From positions 147,731 through 211,730 of the forward strand of contig AZLU01000035.1 of the NCBI GenBank assembly GCA_002224055.1: a DNA stretch of 64,000 bases. Direction: 5' to 3'. The notes below the pieces were generated by a model. That model searched no databases, had not been told where the DNA came from, and was given only the letters and a program-made list of their open reading frames with translations. Below are positions 1 to 12,693 of this stretch, piece by piece (positions within the stretch are counted from its first letter, which is position 1; each line of letters starts with the position of its first letter). This stretch comes from Pezizomycotina sp. ARF18. Taxonomy: Eukaryota; Ascomycota. The translations under genes and the position numbers were made by a program.

Positions 1-940
1 TTGGGGGTATCGAAATGTTACATTTGGTATATTTGAGAAAGGATATACAGTGTTATCTTATACAAGGAGGTTTGTGTAAATATACATAGAGAAAGGGGGA
101 AGGGGATGTGATGACAAGGTGAGCGCGTGGTATAATTGATATGTGTATTTTGTTTTTTGTTTTTTTTGTTTATATTATCTTTTGAAACGAACGTGAAGCG
201 TAAGGCATGATTATTTGTTGTTTGTTTTTGCTCTTTCCTATTATTATTATTAGAAGCGAAAAGAGAAGCATTACTTAGGCGGTCATTGCCTCCGATTATT
301 GATTATTTCTGTATGCGTTAGTTTTCGTATAAAGAAAGAGACGATGTCTCGAAGAACGGGAAAAGGTGTATATGTGATAGAGGTAGGGGATGCTGAAGGG
401 TAGCAAAAAAATGAGGATATTCAAAGAAAAAAATACAAAAAACGCGCCGAAAACAATTTTGCCAAGCAATATATACACTCCAAACTTTCGAAGTCTCTAC
501 ACGAAATTTTTTTTGTAGTGTCCCTCCCTCATGATATCTTTTGTATAGGTATTAGTATCCGATATTAACGTAGTTATGAGGGCACTGAGAAATAAAGAAG
601 AAAAGAAAGAGAAATAAAGGCAACATAAAGCATATTTTCCGTAATCAACATAGCTCCCGTTTGTTTCTAGATATTAAACAAATATTGAAAATTTTATATC
701 CGGTGCGAAACAGAGTGGAAAAAGCGAGTGCAGAAAGGGTAAGATATCGAAGCGATATAAAAGCGTAAAGGTCAGATCGGTCATATAGTGAAAGGGCAAG
801 AATAGATGGGGTGTGTGGTGGGTAAAAGTGCAGAGCAAACAAAAAGGTATGAAACACTAAAAAAAGAGAAACTCCATAATGCTAAGAGAAACAACAGATA
901 ACGCTCAGGATTAGACTTCATAGGGCAAACGTCGATATTA
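1..940. other. AT-rich intergenic, no gene seen
   Basis: This is the 3' flank of the ERF2 gene. It is A/T-rich with short T runs, and the only open frames are under 75 codons with low-complexity Phe/Ser/Leu content. Nothing recognisable is encoded. The GC-rich patch near 950-1050 belongs to the end of ERF2. Confidence 0.6.
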
Positions 941-3181
941 TCAACTGCCCAAAGCGCGTTTGGCGATATTGACGTTCGCCGAGCCGTCCGCACCGGCTGC
1001 GGGCGGGGCGGTGGATTTGACGACCCGCGGCTTCGTCCCCGTTCCCCGGGAAACAGTATGGGTGTTAGCCATATTTTTGTTGGATCTTGTTGATCATTCG
1101 CGCGTCTCCCACCCTTCTCGGAATTCAAATCGAGGGTCGCCGACGATATGCTTGCTCTTAAGTTGAACATACGTCGGGGACGCGGGCGACACAAGACAGT
1201 AATATAGTTTGCAAATGGATTCGTACGCGTAAACGGACGGTGACGTTCCGATTTGACGAACTTGTGGTTATTAAGCTGTATCGACGATTGTCAGTATAAA
1301 CGCGTTATATAAAGTGATAAAAATAGAGACAGAAGAAAGAGAGAAAGAGAAACATACATATTCACGGGTGCTTTCACCGCGGCCCATAAGGAAGAGATGG
1401 TAGCCAACTAAAGCAATAGGATAGAGGCACGAGATAGCGCCGTAGATAAGCATCGCAAACGGAACGCGCCACTTGTTGATCGATTCAATAAACGTGACGT
1501 TCTCAATCTGCTTATACTTCACAAGATGCAAGGCGGACAATGCCAAGAGGTACAAAGCAAGCAGAGACGCGCTGCAGATAAACGTAAAGAAGTAGCGGTA
1601 GTTTCTTCGTCCAACACAGTTATTGAGCCAAACACAGTGATGATCTTGGGTTTCTATAAAAAAAAATTTTCAAAGTCACCCGTTAGCAATATATCCAACA
1701 CAATATGTATGAAAAAAAAATGGTATGAGGCGTACCGATGCAGTTATCGCAAACACGACAGTGATGGCATCTGGGCGGCCGCCAAATCCTACACGTCTTG
1801 CAATATTTGACTGGAACCTCAAGAGGTTGTGTCTTTTGGCTATTAGGCCGAATCATCGTCCATCCTGTCTGAGGTGGCCCACAGCAAGTGGATCATCAGA
1901 GTTGTCGTACTCAAGAGGGTGAACGTTTCGAGGAAGGATCCCAGGGTCGGAAACGGAAGCACGGATAAACGAAGACATGCAAACGAGGAAAAGGTATAGG
2001 AAAGAGATAGGTAGCCCAGGGCTAACATTCTGCCAAAGCCACTTGGCACTGAATCCTCCAAACAAGCCTACAGGAAGAAGAACCAGAAAGCCCGTGAGAA
2101 CATTCATCGGCATATCTCGAGCCGTCTGCCATCGTCCTCCAAGACAAAATATCGTATTTCCTTGGAAATGGGTAGTTCTTGGTACCCAAATATTTCTCTG
2201 TTGTCTCCCCCTCTCGCTTTGCGTGGCTAATACCAGACGAACCTGACTGCTTAGACGAAGGTGTAGTTTCTGATGCCTGGGCTGTGGCTTGGAACGTAGC
2301 GGTCTTCGGCGTGTCCTTCGAGGCGCTTCTGTCGTGCAAAGGCGAAGCGGACGTTATCGACCTGATAGTCTGACCGCCAGTTGGTGATACAGACATGCGA
2401 CCCATACTATTCCTAAACGACTGTGGTTCCTCAAAACCACCGCCGGTGGCTGCATGGAGTTGTGGTTGGACGAGCGTGGGCCTGATGGATGATAGGGTCG
2501 AGAGGATGTTGTCCGAGCGGGCTGAGGACGGGTGCAGACGAAGATACTTGCGGTATCGATTCCTGTTGCGAGGTCGACGAGTGCGCCTGTTGCTGCTGCT
2601 GCTGTTTAAGTTTTGCCGCAAGGTCGCCGGGGGAGCGTGTGCCTGAGCCTGAGATACTGCTAGCGTCTTCATCCTCTGTTGCTCCTCCTCTTCGGCCAAC
2701 TTCCCCCTCTGCGCCTGTAGTTTCGCGGAACTCATAGGATGGTAGAAAGCGTGGCTCGTTAACGACGGGACGTGGGTCCTGCTTGCCGAACTGGAAGGCC
2801 TTCCTCGTACGCTACCCGCTGGAGTCAGTCCACTCTTCCTCGGCGGTACGTTCTGCCATCTGCTGGTCGTCGTGCTGGCCGCTGTGCTTGGTCGTGTCGA
2901 GCCAAATATATCGATCTGTGGCTCCCCAACAGATTTCTAGTGTTAGGTCGCCTATGCCAACATGTATCGAAGAACGTGTAGAGTTTCTGTTGGAGTTCGG
3001 AGCGGAGCCTAGTCCTGGAACGTAGTCGTCGTTCTCATCGCCCTCATCACCAAGATCGCTAGCCATATCTGTCATCCGACTGCTAATGATGGAGTGTTTG
3101 TCGATATCGTCCGCTAAGGAAAGAGGAAAACCGCCTTCAGGCTGCTCGAACCGATATAGGATTACTGCTACTTGAAGCCAT
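941..3181 (-). CDS. ERF2: Palmitoyltransferase Erf2 (DHHC family)
   Basis: Integral membrane protein S-acyltransferase that, with Erf4, palmitoylates Ras-type proteins at the ER. Seen in order on the minus strand: start at 3181 ([14 protein letters not shown]), a Ser-rich disordered N-terminus with [11 protein letters not shown] and [11 protein letters not shown], both typical of mould Erf2; the [10 protein letters not shown] segment; a TM pair ([27 protein letters not shown]); DPGILPRN; the Cys-rich block CKTC-CHHC-CDNC at about 1745-1810; and [19 protein letters not shown] with the catalytic DHHC codons at 1634-1645. A further TM region ([13 protein letters not shown]) and [13 protein letters not shown] follow near 1370-1470. 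Two introns are visible: about 1652-1735, directly before DHHC, and about 1271-1360. At least four one-base frame breaks interrupt it. The stop is uncertain; 941 follows the GC-rich tail. Confidence 0.88.
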
Positions 3182-5904
3182 TGCATCTGTTGTTGCAGGA
3201 AGGAGAATATATCGAAAGGAATGACTTGGAATGTTGTAGAATAAAAAAAATAGGTAATAAACAAGTACAGCGAAAGGAGGCTAACAGGGGGGAAGGACAA
3301 CGAGGAATGCAAAAAGAAATAGTATTTATTAACTATTAAACCCTTCCGTATATACTATGCCTCTTGATGTCCAACGTTCGTTCCGTTCGTCATCGATTTT
3401 TTTTTTTTTTTCAGATATATTATTCTATTCGATTAAAAAACTTCTCCTGCTCTTCATTATCCGATTAGCCTTTTTTTTTATTAATATTTTAATATCGTTT
3501 TTTAATCAAAAAGAGACACTCCAAGGCTCCTTTCTGTCTCTCTTGTCTTTCACACCTGCGGACCCGTTATAGATTGGCGAGAATAAGGGAAGGACGAAGC
3601 AGAAAACAGAAGGAAAAGTATCTCTTCAGTTTCTTCTTTCCTCACGGGTTTCGTGATGGCGAAGAGAGAGGAGTGTATGAAGAAAGAGAGAAAAGGGAAA
3701 AAGGAAATTAAAATAGGTGGAATGAATTTTTGGGGATTGGAATGGAGGACAGAAAAAGGGAGGAGAGAAAAAAAATAAAATGAAAAATAAAATAAAAAAA
3801 ATATGTGGAGAGAAAAGGAAAAGTTAACTCTCTGCAAATACATAAATCCAGACCACACCAAACTAATTAAGTACTTCGACCTACCAAAAACCCACCACCA
3901 TCGCCGAAATTTGCAATAAGGAAAGGATGGCATGGTCTTTGATCTTCTCTTCTCTGCTTTTCCTCAGTCAGTCAGTCCTGCTTATTAGTTGACATGGTAC
4001 TACAGCCTTCATAGTAACTTCCACTTGACAACAGGTAACATGTCTCTCTATCTGCAAGTTCTACGACTTTCTGCTCTGCTCTCTATCAATTTTCCTTCTC
4101 TTTGTCCTTTTTTTTTTCCTTCAAAAATGTGAGGCACTTTAAGGGGTTGCGATTGTCCTAATTCAGTTTAAGTCGGCGGAGAGGTAAAATTAAACGAGAA
4201 AAGAAAAGACGGTCCATCTCTTATAGGGAAGAGGTCGAAAAAGTACCGGAGATACATGCCTTTAACACTGGCGTATTATGCCCTTCAGATGTACCTCTTC
4301 TGGTAACAAACGAGGAGCACTAGGGTACCTTCCCAGGCGCAAGTTCTTTCCAAGAAATAAAAAATCTCCCCAATGAGATCCACAAGAGCCCACCGTATCA
4401 AGGACTAAAAAAAAAAACGCTTTGCCCTTTCGATTTTTTTAATTAAAATTACGTTTTTTGCCTTGGTCGAGCAAGCCTCACCCCCAAAAAGAGCCTAGAG
4501 CAGGAGCGGAGAGCATAGCTTCGGCTTCATTGGCAGACCAACCTGTTGGTCCTCGCCCGTCCTTCTCCAATTTTTTTCCCCGTCCTTCTCGCCCTTACCT
4601 GTAAACCAAGGCAAAACAAGGTCAAGTTGTTTCTTTTTTTCCCTTCTCTAATGCCTTTTTTTTTTTTTGAAGCTTTTCTGTCTCGGACTTTCGGATACGA
4701 TTGCGGAGAACATGAGGAGAGACTGTGTGTAAGAAACCAGGAGATCGGTACTCTCCTTGGCCCTACAAGTCCGTGCAGTGTATTGCGTTCTCCCTTTTAC
4801 TTGTTCGGCCCTCGGAAATATTTATCCACAGAATTCTCCACAGAATACTTCTATAATTAAGATATCAAAGGCTATCCGCAGATGCAAATTTAATACGGTA
4901 TCCTTTCTCTATCTATGGTCCTGATGAAGAATAAATATCGACCGATACCCCAAGTTTACCTTTTTCTTCTCTTTGATATTTCGTGAATAAGTTGTGCGTA
5001 ATCAATATTGGATATTCGTGGATTTTTATTCTTTCCTGTATAAATGCTATTAAACAGAAATAACTATAACACAAAGTGTGATTATTTTTAATCTCGCAAA
5101 TCAAAAAGGACGCGAGCACTGAGATCTGCAAATCAACACACCCTCTCCAGAGAGTCTAGGTGGGGCTTGTGATACACTCGTGTTGGTATTTTTTATTTTT
5201 ATTTTTTTTTTTTTTAGATAGACTTGAGTACTCACGGGTGTCTGTGCGCTCTCCCGGTCCAGTAATATCTTGCTCTGCTTTCCCTTTGCGAAGGAGGCTT
5301 CTTTTTTTATTACCTTTTAAAGGGTCTGACTTTTTCAATGAGCGAAGACGGGCTTAATGCTCAAGCAAGGAGAAAACATCTCGTGCATGGCAGCTGTAGA
5401 TAAACAGATAGGAAAAGGTCTGATAATGCGGAATATCGTCTAAGTATAAAAGATACGAGATCGATATGAAGCGAAGCTCTGCAGATTTTGATTTGCCAAT
5501 AACGAAGCCATAAATTTAATCGATACTTGCAGGCGATAAAGGATAACTTTACCGATTCGCTGATTGTTTTGCAAAGCTTGAGATGTTTTGCAAAGCTTGT
5601 GCTATTGGTATTGGCTGTTTTATCGAGCTCATGAGAGTGGTGAATATTTCTCGGTACTCCATATATATCGGTAACGATTAAATTGTGCTATTGCTGACAT
5701 AATCCACCTTTAACTTTTTCTCTCAGCCAATCAAAGCCTCTCGTTTTACCTAACCTTGAATTTCTAAGTTTTGTATGGCATGACCTCACAAACCCTTCAA
5801 AATACCTCTGGGATTTCAAGAACTCTGAGCAACGACAACTACACAATCCCTAATCACCAACACCCAACCCGAAATATCGAGATATCCAAAATAGCTTATA
5901 GACA
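3182..5904. other. Intergenic region between divergent genes
   Basis: About 2.7 kb between the starts of ERF2 (-) and the small membrane-protein gene (+). It is AT-rich with many T runs of 8-16 nt and pyrimidine patches, as in a promoter or leader. One local duplication lies at 5566-5599. No open frame here looks coding; the longest (104 codons near 4546) is low-complexity and shows no family motif. Confidence 0.5.
5566..5599. repeat. Short tandem duplication, 15-nt unit
   Basis: The unit gttttgcaaagcttg occurs at 5566-5580 and again at 5585-5599, separated by 4 nt. It is too short to classify. It may be a slippage duplication or a paired binding site. Confidence 0.7.
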
Positions 5905-6633
5905 ATGTCAGCCAGAGCAGGCCAGCAAGTCCTGAAACAGGGCGCCAAGAGAGATCCAGAACTCTACGTTCGTTTTTTTCCCCTTTGCTTCAATAACTAT
6001 ACCTTCTACACGCAATTGGTTCCCTTGCGAAGAGCAATTGACCTCGACGCAATTGAGAAACCAAGACGCTAATACCACTCACTGTGTTGAATACAGATCC
6101 TAGCAGCCGTCATGACCGGCGCCCTCGGTCTCACCGGCTGGTACTTCGGTAAACATACACCACTACCATCCGACCTCGCCTCAACATTATATCACCATCT
6201 TTCAAATTTACTTATTTACTTACTTCAAAATCTCCCCACCAAATATAGGTAGCAAACCGACCACTGCCTCCTCCGAAAAGACTGTCGTCCACCCGGCCAA
6301 AGGTGGCATGCCTGGCATCACGACGACGAGGAGGCCACGTTCAAGTACAAGTACCACCCGTACGGCGACGAGAAGAACGAGCCGAAGGAGGCGCCGAGCG
6401 CTCTGCACGCGGTTATCATCCCGAACGTTAACTTGCCGAAGGTATGGATTAAGTCTTGCAATTCTGAGTTTAGTACGGATGATGGGCAAGGGTCGAGGAA
6501 GAGGGTGAAAGAGAAGGAATTGATATTATCTCTTAGGATGTTTCGTGAAGGGGATTTTTCGTGGGTCAAGTGCTAACGTCTTTGTGTTCCGCAGGAACTT
6601 CACGATAGGTGGAACAAGTTCGGAAAGGAGTGA
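5905..6633 (+). CDS. Small conserved one-helix membrane protein, likely mitochondrial
   Basis: Four-exon gene: 5905-5967, 6097-6148, 6249-6441 and 6595-6633. The protein starts MSARAGQQVLKQGAKRDPEL, followed by a single helix ILAAVMTGALGLTGWYFG, a polar middle (SEKTVVHPAKGGMP), YKYHPYGDEKNEPKEAP, and a conserved-looking tail ALHAVIIPNVNLPK then ELHDRWNKFGKE. Splice phases join correctly: the Gly codon is split across 6148/6249. One base is missing in exon 3 near 6310, where the frame must shift from GGMP to WHHDDEEA. At about 115 residues with one N-terminal helix, it resembles small fungal accessory subunits of respiratory complexes. I recall the family as widespread in moulds but cannot name it securely; a complex I or other inner-membrane role is inference. 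Confidence 0.8.
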
Positions 6634-7258
6634 AGTACTGAGGAGGGGCCTTTGGTAGTAAGGGAAACTGGGGATTTGGAATTCGGTCTTTTCCTTTTTA
6701 AATGCATTGATATTCGTCTTAAAAAACAATCGGTTAGGACGTCGTAACAAAACAGGCTCGTTTTTTCTTTTTTTTTTTTTGGTTACGGTTCAAAAAATTC
6801 ATAAATATCACAATTACTCGTTATTGTTCAACCCCGCTTATCTATATACATAGGTTGTTTCTAACGAATCATTTTTCGTTTCTTGTTTATTTTTTGAGTA
6901 CGCGGTTTGGCAAAAGAGGACGCTGACTGCTTTTTATTTGTGTAAATTCCTCATCACTGAATATTATAATTTCTTTTCTCCTTGAAAGAGTCTCGAAACT
7001 GATATGTGCCATGGATTTTTATCGTGATTGAGATGCTCACACTACAGTCCCCTTCGATACATTTCTTTACAAAAGGGATAAGATCGGTCAGAAAGTGATG
7101 CCACATTTATATACAGTGATTTAAGCACTTATATGCCAATGTTCCGATCGGGCCTCGTAGCATGCCGAACCAATTTGGTAATATACACATGAGAAGAAAA
7201 ATGAACCAATTTACAAGTAGTAAAATATACATCTTATGATGTCCCTTGCTCGTGCCCT
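6634..7258. other. Convergent intergenic spacer
   Basis: AT-rich 3' flanks of the two converging genes, with T runs near 6765-6780. It probably holds both polyadenylation regions. No gene seen. Confidence 0.6.
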
Positions 7259-8669
7259 TTAGAAGCGCACCAGAAGGAAACAAGGTAGGTTCCCCTGCGT
7301 CTGTTCACAGATGATACGGCTCAGCAGTCTCTCCCTCTTCCTAAATTCCGCAATATCCTTCTCGAGCGCGCTCTCCACTCCACAGAGCGTCTTTCTCATC
7401 AGTATAGCGTTCGCAACAGCGTACTCCGCGCACTCCAGACACCGTCTCCCCCTTTTGGCAGCTAGACCCTTCTCAGCTCCGTCGAGAGCTTTCAGCGTCC
7501 ACCCGTACCCATCTTTCGTTTTTCCAAGCGACCACATTACCTCGCCGAGGTACGTCTGTATCGTAGCTTCGCGGCAGATATCGCGCTCGGAATCCGGCAT
7601 ATTTTCCGTAGCCTCAGCAGCGACAAGAAAATCGGAAACGCGACGGCGGGCTGCGGAGGCTGTACCTTGCAGTATTCCGTCGCCACGGCCATTACTGCGT
7701 CGAGAAGCTCCTTCGAAGGGTTGGGATATCCTTCGAAGGCGGTGGGAGTACGGGTTTCGTGTAGTCTAGCTTCGGAATAGAGAGATCGGCCGATGGTGCG
7801 ATAGAGGAGTGCGAGAAAGGCGCCGGGTAGGCGAACAGCGACTCCCAAGCTACCTGCGTAGCTTTGATGTACGCGTCGAAAGCTCCACTAGGTTTATTAC
7901 AGCGCGAATACGCTGCCCCGAGCTTCGTTAACGCGTTGCGAGCTTCGGACCTATCAGGGCGTCGTGTTTGATTAAGCTCTCGTAGATCTCCGCAGCTTGC
8001 TGGTCTAATCCCAACGAAGTCCTTAGCTCCGCCAGCCTCACGAGCACGCCGACGGTCGCATTCTTTAACGGCGCCGGAGCATTCTCCCACCCTCCTTTGC
8101 TCTCGATTTCCTTCTCTATCAGTATCGGTATATCCTTCGCGTTTTCGTTTGCGAGTATTTTATTATCCAGCAGCTCAGCGTATAAATATAGATACCGGAT
8201 CCCAATCCTCGTCCTATCGGAAAACACTGACGGGGTAGGATATAGATACTCCACGTACATCTGCGTGGACCCCCACACGAGCGCGGTCACGCACGCCAGC
8301 GCGGTACCCACGATGAGGAGCACGCGGAAAGTAAGCTTGGCGTGCCACTTGAACCGGCCCCAGGCGTTGTAGACCTGTACCTCGCCGCCGTCAAGAGCGT
8401 ACAGAGACTGGAGCCCTCGGAGCAATTTCGACGATGCCGGTTGCTGTTGCCGTTGCGCGGTGGAAACTGCCGGATCCAGTATGTTCTACCCGACGACGAC
8501 GACGACGACGAAGACGGGAGGGCTGCCGTAAGGCTACGATCGCCGCGGTATAAATTACAGCACGGCGCCGAAAGCTGGTGCGCAGCCGAACCTGGTAAGA
8601 TTGGTGCAATCGCAACCGTAGAGGTAATTGTCGCCACCGCTGCTCCTGCCATCTATTTCTTGACATCAT
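7259..8669 (-). CDS. TPR-repeat mitochondrial membrane protein, Mgr3-like
   Basis: Minus-strand gene with a basic, Ser/Arg-rich N-terminus (poly-Ser then GRTYWIRQFPPRNGNSNRHR), fitting a mitochondrial targeting sequence. Next come LLRGLQSLYALDGGEVQVYN and a single TM helix (FRVLLIVGTALACVTALVWG, near 8270-8330). The rest is helical TPR-like repeats: RYLYLYAELLDNK, LVRLAELRTSLGLDQQAAEIYESL, LTKLGAAYSRCNKPSGAFDAYI, and near the end TYLGEVMWSLGKTKDGYGWTLKALDGAEKG and CLECAEYAVANAILMR. N-terminal targeting signal, one helix and TPRs is the plan of Mgr3, the i-AAA protease adaptor in the inner membrane. The assignment is by architecture only. At least three frame breaks occur. The start is uncertain; GC-rich sequence continues upstream to about 8940. 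Confidence 0.6.
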
Positions 8670-9811
8670 GTCGGTAATTGCGACTACATTCCTGCTGTCC
8701 CTGCCACACTGATGGTGTAGATCTCGCTCATCGCTCTTAGTTGATCCTAAAACGGCGGGGGATCGGTAATGGGAAGAAGAGGCGAGCGGAAGCCCGTGCT
8801 TCCTTCCGAGTGGTTGAGGAAGAAGGCCAGGAAGGGATCCAAGGACAAGGGCTCATCCATGCTTGCTCGCGCTCGCGCTCCCGGACCAGTCGCAGCACTC
8901 CTCAAGCATGGCAGGCGGATGCGGAGTGCGTCGGGCAAGCGATAGATGTGACCATCATAACCACCTGCCCTACTTGATCTAGATGTAGATGCAGATTGCG
9001 GGTATAGGGCGGTGCGATTGCTTGCAGAAGCGAAGAAGACTGCTTCTGCTGCCTCTGATTCTTCTGTCGGTTACAATTGGACAATTCGCTCGGCAAAGCG
9101 AAGCGTAGGAAGACCGCCTGGCGTTTTTAGGGAGTTCCCATATCTCTTTACCAATGAAGTACATAAGTACGTATGGGGTGATGAGTATGTCTCTCTGATC
9201 TCGCTTTTCTGTATCCCCTCGAGATTTGAAAGAGATAAGATCTCCTTATGATAGCAGGGAAAGTGAGCAAATATTGCAAATATTGAAAAAAAGAGTCTCC
9301 AAAACAGAGATCCTTTAGGTTCACTGTATGTCTAAGTACAGATACCGCGACTGCTGAGCGCTGCAAGTAATGCTGTTCTTCTAAGACTAAAATATGCTAC
9401 CAGAGTCAGCTGGTGATGTGCGTCGTGGGAAGGTGTTAGTGATGCAGTTAAAAAAAATTGTGGGGTATCTGAAGAAGATCCTAGGGCCAGTGGAGGAAGG
9501 AAGATGGAGAAAAAAAAAAAAAAAAAAAAAAAGGATAAGGCTAGAGCTAGCTCGAGAACAACCAACCCTAATCCCAACCCTTAATTCCACGCCCGAAAAA
9601 GGGCTCACATATTAGCCTTTTCCAACAATGCCAATAAGTAATTCCGAATACTTAGTACCGACTCAATTTCCATATGCAATATCGCACAATCATTTTGATC
9701 TAGCCAGTTCACTTAAACATGCTAAGAGCTACTAATTACATACATTCTAGCCGGTTTGTAATAGAGTTGTTCGCCGCAGCGGTTTCCTTTTCAGCAACGA
9801 CTGCGCAGTGA

Positions 9812-10255
9812 ATGACCTGTCTACAGGTGCACACTTTATTTCATGCATGGGCTCCTGCATCACGAAAACGAGAAGAAGGTACTGTACTCGGATATACTTA
9901 CAGAGAAAAACATTGTTACTCCGAAGATGTGAATATCGAGAACTTGTTCACTCAGCGCCTCTTTTGTTCCTCTTCTCTTTCTCCGCACTGCAAGTTGCAA
10001 GTTGTATTTGCGCTTGCAATAGAAAAGGGAATGAGGATTCGCTTCCCCGAGCTTTTAGATAGTCGATTAATCCAGATTATTGAGCTAAAAAAGAGCGAAG
10101 CCGGAATCGTCCATAACGATGGTGTAAAATGCGACCTCAACGAACCTTCAAGTGCGAAATTCGAAATTTTGAATTCATCTCGAGCTATCAAAGTCGTGCT
10201 TACAAGCGTCTCCAGGTCAGCCGATAGCTACCCCGACATCAGCTGTGTCATTTGA
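9812..10255 (+). CDS. Unrecognised 147-codon open frame, doubtful
   Basis: An uninterrupted frame from ATG 9812 to a stop at 10253-10255. This stands out because most open frames in these spacers are much shorter. Composition is not low-complexity (for example FALAIEKGMRIRFPELLDSR and IQIIELKKSEAGIVHNDG), with no signal peptide, helix pair or known motif. No intron signals or flanking coding exons were found. It could be chance, an exon of a lineage-specific gene, or a remnant. I do not recognise it. Confidence 0.2.
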   Translation: MTCLQVHTLFHAWAPASRKREEGTVLGYTYREKHCYSEDVNIENLFTQRLFCSSSLSPHCKLQVVFALAIEKGMRIRFPELLDSRLIQIIELKKSEAGIVHNDGVKCDLNEPSSAKFEILNSSRAIKVVLTSVSRSADSYPDISCVI

Positions 10256-10558
10256 CAATAATCATCAGTTCTTACGTATCAACTGTTTCGAGTTCGCCAA
10301 ATACATGCCTTTTCTAAATAATCCCTATCTACAGTGTTTTAGCCCTATTGATTTTTTAATTTTATCTATTTATTTCTTTTTATTCTATAGTCATTTTTTT
10401 TGTTTCAATTTATTTTATTTTATTATATTATTTTGCGATTATTATATTTAAAACGAGCCCGTTCCTGGATATTTCTTTTATCTCGTCGATCAAGACGTAA
10501 TATACAGAAAACAATCCGATTTCCCGTTTGGCTGGTTTAACTAGACAGAACCTAACGC

Positions 10559-10559
<1 letters not shown>

Positions 10560-10591
<32 letters not shown>
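10560..10591. repeat. A32 homopolymer
   Basis: Uninterrupted run of 32 A in an intergenic region, one of many such runs in this window. No target-site duplication is visible around it, so I do not call it the tail of a retroposon. Confidence 0.9.
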
Positions 10592-10592
<1 letters not shown>

Positions 10593-12055
10593 AATATTAA
10601 ACAACGTTTTTTTGCGAAATATCACACACAAAACAAAACTGCGAACAGAAGCAACCCGAGAACTTCGAGTCTGAAACGATTGTTGGCCCAATACGGTTTC
10701 GCTTCTTGAGGTTCATTACCACAAAGCAACAGAGGCTTTGAAAGGGATTTGCCAGAAGCAGTCGAGGATCCACACCCACTACGTCAAAGGAGAACAGAGA
10801 GGGCAAGAAAGACTCGAGGTACACCGTGTACCTGTTGGGCTGTTTGAGCGCTTCACAAAGTGGTACCTAAATGGTAGATGTATGGATAGAGCGAGAGAAT
10901 ATATTCCTTTTCGCTGGACTATTCTTTTTATCCTCGGTTTATAAGAGTGTGAATAGAAGCGATTGAAAGGTTTGTAGAAGAAAATTCCCTTTCCCCAGTT
11001 TTTTTTTTTTTCGTTTGCTTGGGGCTGTCTTATTCTCAACAGCGGTGTGTACCTTGAAGCTACATGATCATGAATGAATTATTACATGCTTTACATCAGT
11101 ATTGCCAAATCTTCCTTGCGTTGAATGAGCATTGCATTACTTTTTACATCGCCAACATGGCAAGGCATACGGGTCAGATGATTTTTTCATTTTTATACCC
11201 TAAAAAACTTTTTTTATACAATCTGTCCTGAAAAATTGACACGACGACGATATACATTACATGGCAATTGTTCATTCGCACTCTATCATTTATCTTTGAT
11301 AATACAAATTACCAAAGAACGGTTCCTTAATCCCAATTTACAATCCTTTCCCTTTGGTGCATATTTGGAAAAAATTTTCACCTTCGCGATCGTTCTTTTT
11401 TTCTTTTTGTGAAATATGCTGTATGATGTTATCTTGCCTACTACCTACAGCTCTGTACCTCTGAGGATTTTCGGCGATACATCTCTCTTCTACCCAACTT
11501 CAAGCGTTGAATAAAAATATACTTTGCGCTAGCCAGCAGCAAACGGTTTGATACACAACCGCATAAAAAAAAGTTTTTTTTTTTTTTCTTTTTCTTTTTA
11601 TCTTTTTTTAATTCGAGTTCTTTGTTTTATACCGTTACTATCCTTCGGCCACTTGACAGCCCTAAAGCAGCTGTCCCTATTCGTATATATCTCTTTCTTG
11701 TTGTCTTTGTTCGATATTGCCTTTCACTGGTGGCCAGCAGAACAAAAAGAAAGAAAAGAAAATAATAGTGCTTTTTCCCTTGCTGATAGGGCCGTTTTTT
11801 CAACCATTCTAGGCTGCTTCGCTCTGCTCTCTCTCTCTTAATTGTTGTAGTTTTGAGACATCTAAAACGTGGTTTCCGAGGACCCGGACACGAAGCCTGC
11901 GCACGCCTTTTTTTCTTCTAGGCTTGTCGTTTTGCCCACCGGTCCATGCCCCCATTAGCCCTCTGATCAGTGATATCCCCCCAAGTTGCCCCCCCTGACA
12001 GCGTAATTATTTTTCTTTTGTCGATTTTTTCTTTGCTTTGTTTTCCCTTCCCTTC

Positions 12056-12060
<5 letters not shown>

Positions 12061-12092
<32 letters not shown>
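12061..12092. repeat. (TC)16 microsatellite
   Basis: Perfect dinucleotide repeat, followed at once by a short CA run. It lies in the pyrimidine-rich leader region. Confidence 0.95.
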
Positions 12093-12095
<3 letters not shown>

Positions 12096-12693
12096 CACAC
12101 TCTCTCGCTGTTCTTGTGCCGTTCACCGAAATTTGATGGCTATAGACGTTGCCCTGCCATGGCCATGCACCGACCCAGTCAACCACGCTATGATCCATGA
12201 ACCATGAAACCGCAAACCTCTTTAGGGCCATTTTAACCATTCGAGTCTAAAGGGCTGTTCGCCATGGTACCTTAACCCCCTTCCAGCTGCCTTGAATGGC
12301 TAGTAGTGCGCCGCCTTTTCCTTTTTTACGGCCTCTTTCTTCGTTTTTTTTCCCTCTCTAATGGTGCGACCGCCGGGTTTTTTTTTTCGAAATAAATAAT
12401 AATATTGATAAGTATTATTACTATTACGAGAGAAAAAAAAAGTAAATCCAGGTACCGATTAGCAAGCAGTCTACAACTACAATTGAACAGAGCAACTGTT
12501 ACCGACACTCGGGATATATTTTTTTTAATATCGTAAATTACTCTTTGTTATACTTGTGCGTCTATCTATCTAAGGATTTCTCTAAGAAATCTCTTACACA
12601 CTGAAACCTCCTTTCCTGGCTTACGATTTATTATTTTTTTTTCTTTTCTTATTTTCTTTTCTTTTCTTTTTCTTTTCTTTGCCTTAAGGATTA

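Larger units (their letters stand above)
8670..11040. other. Intergenic with weak coding signal only
   Basis: The part nearest the TPR gene (8740-8940) is GC-rich and may hold its 5' UTR or a first exon. The rest is AT-rich, with an A23 run at 9510-9532 and an A32 run at 10560-10591. One 147-codon open frame at 9812-10255 is listed separately. No family recognised. Confidence 0.4.

Noticed and set aside
12000-12240. Open frames at 11970-12200 (+) and 12007-12240 (-)
   Set aside because: They are translations of the (TC)16 repeat (Ser-Leu or Arg-Glu repeats), not genes.
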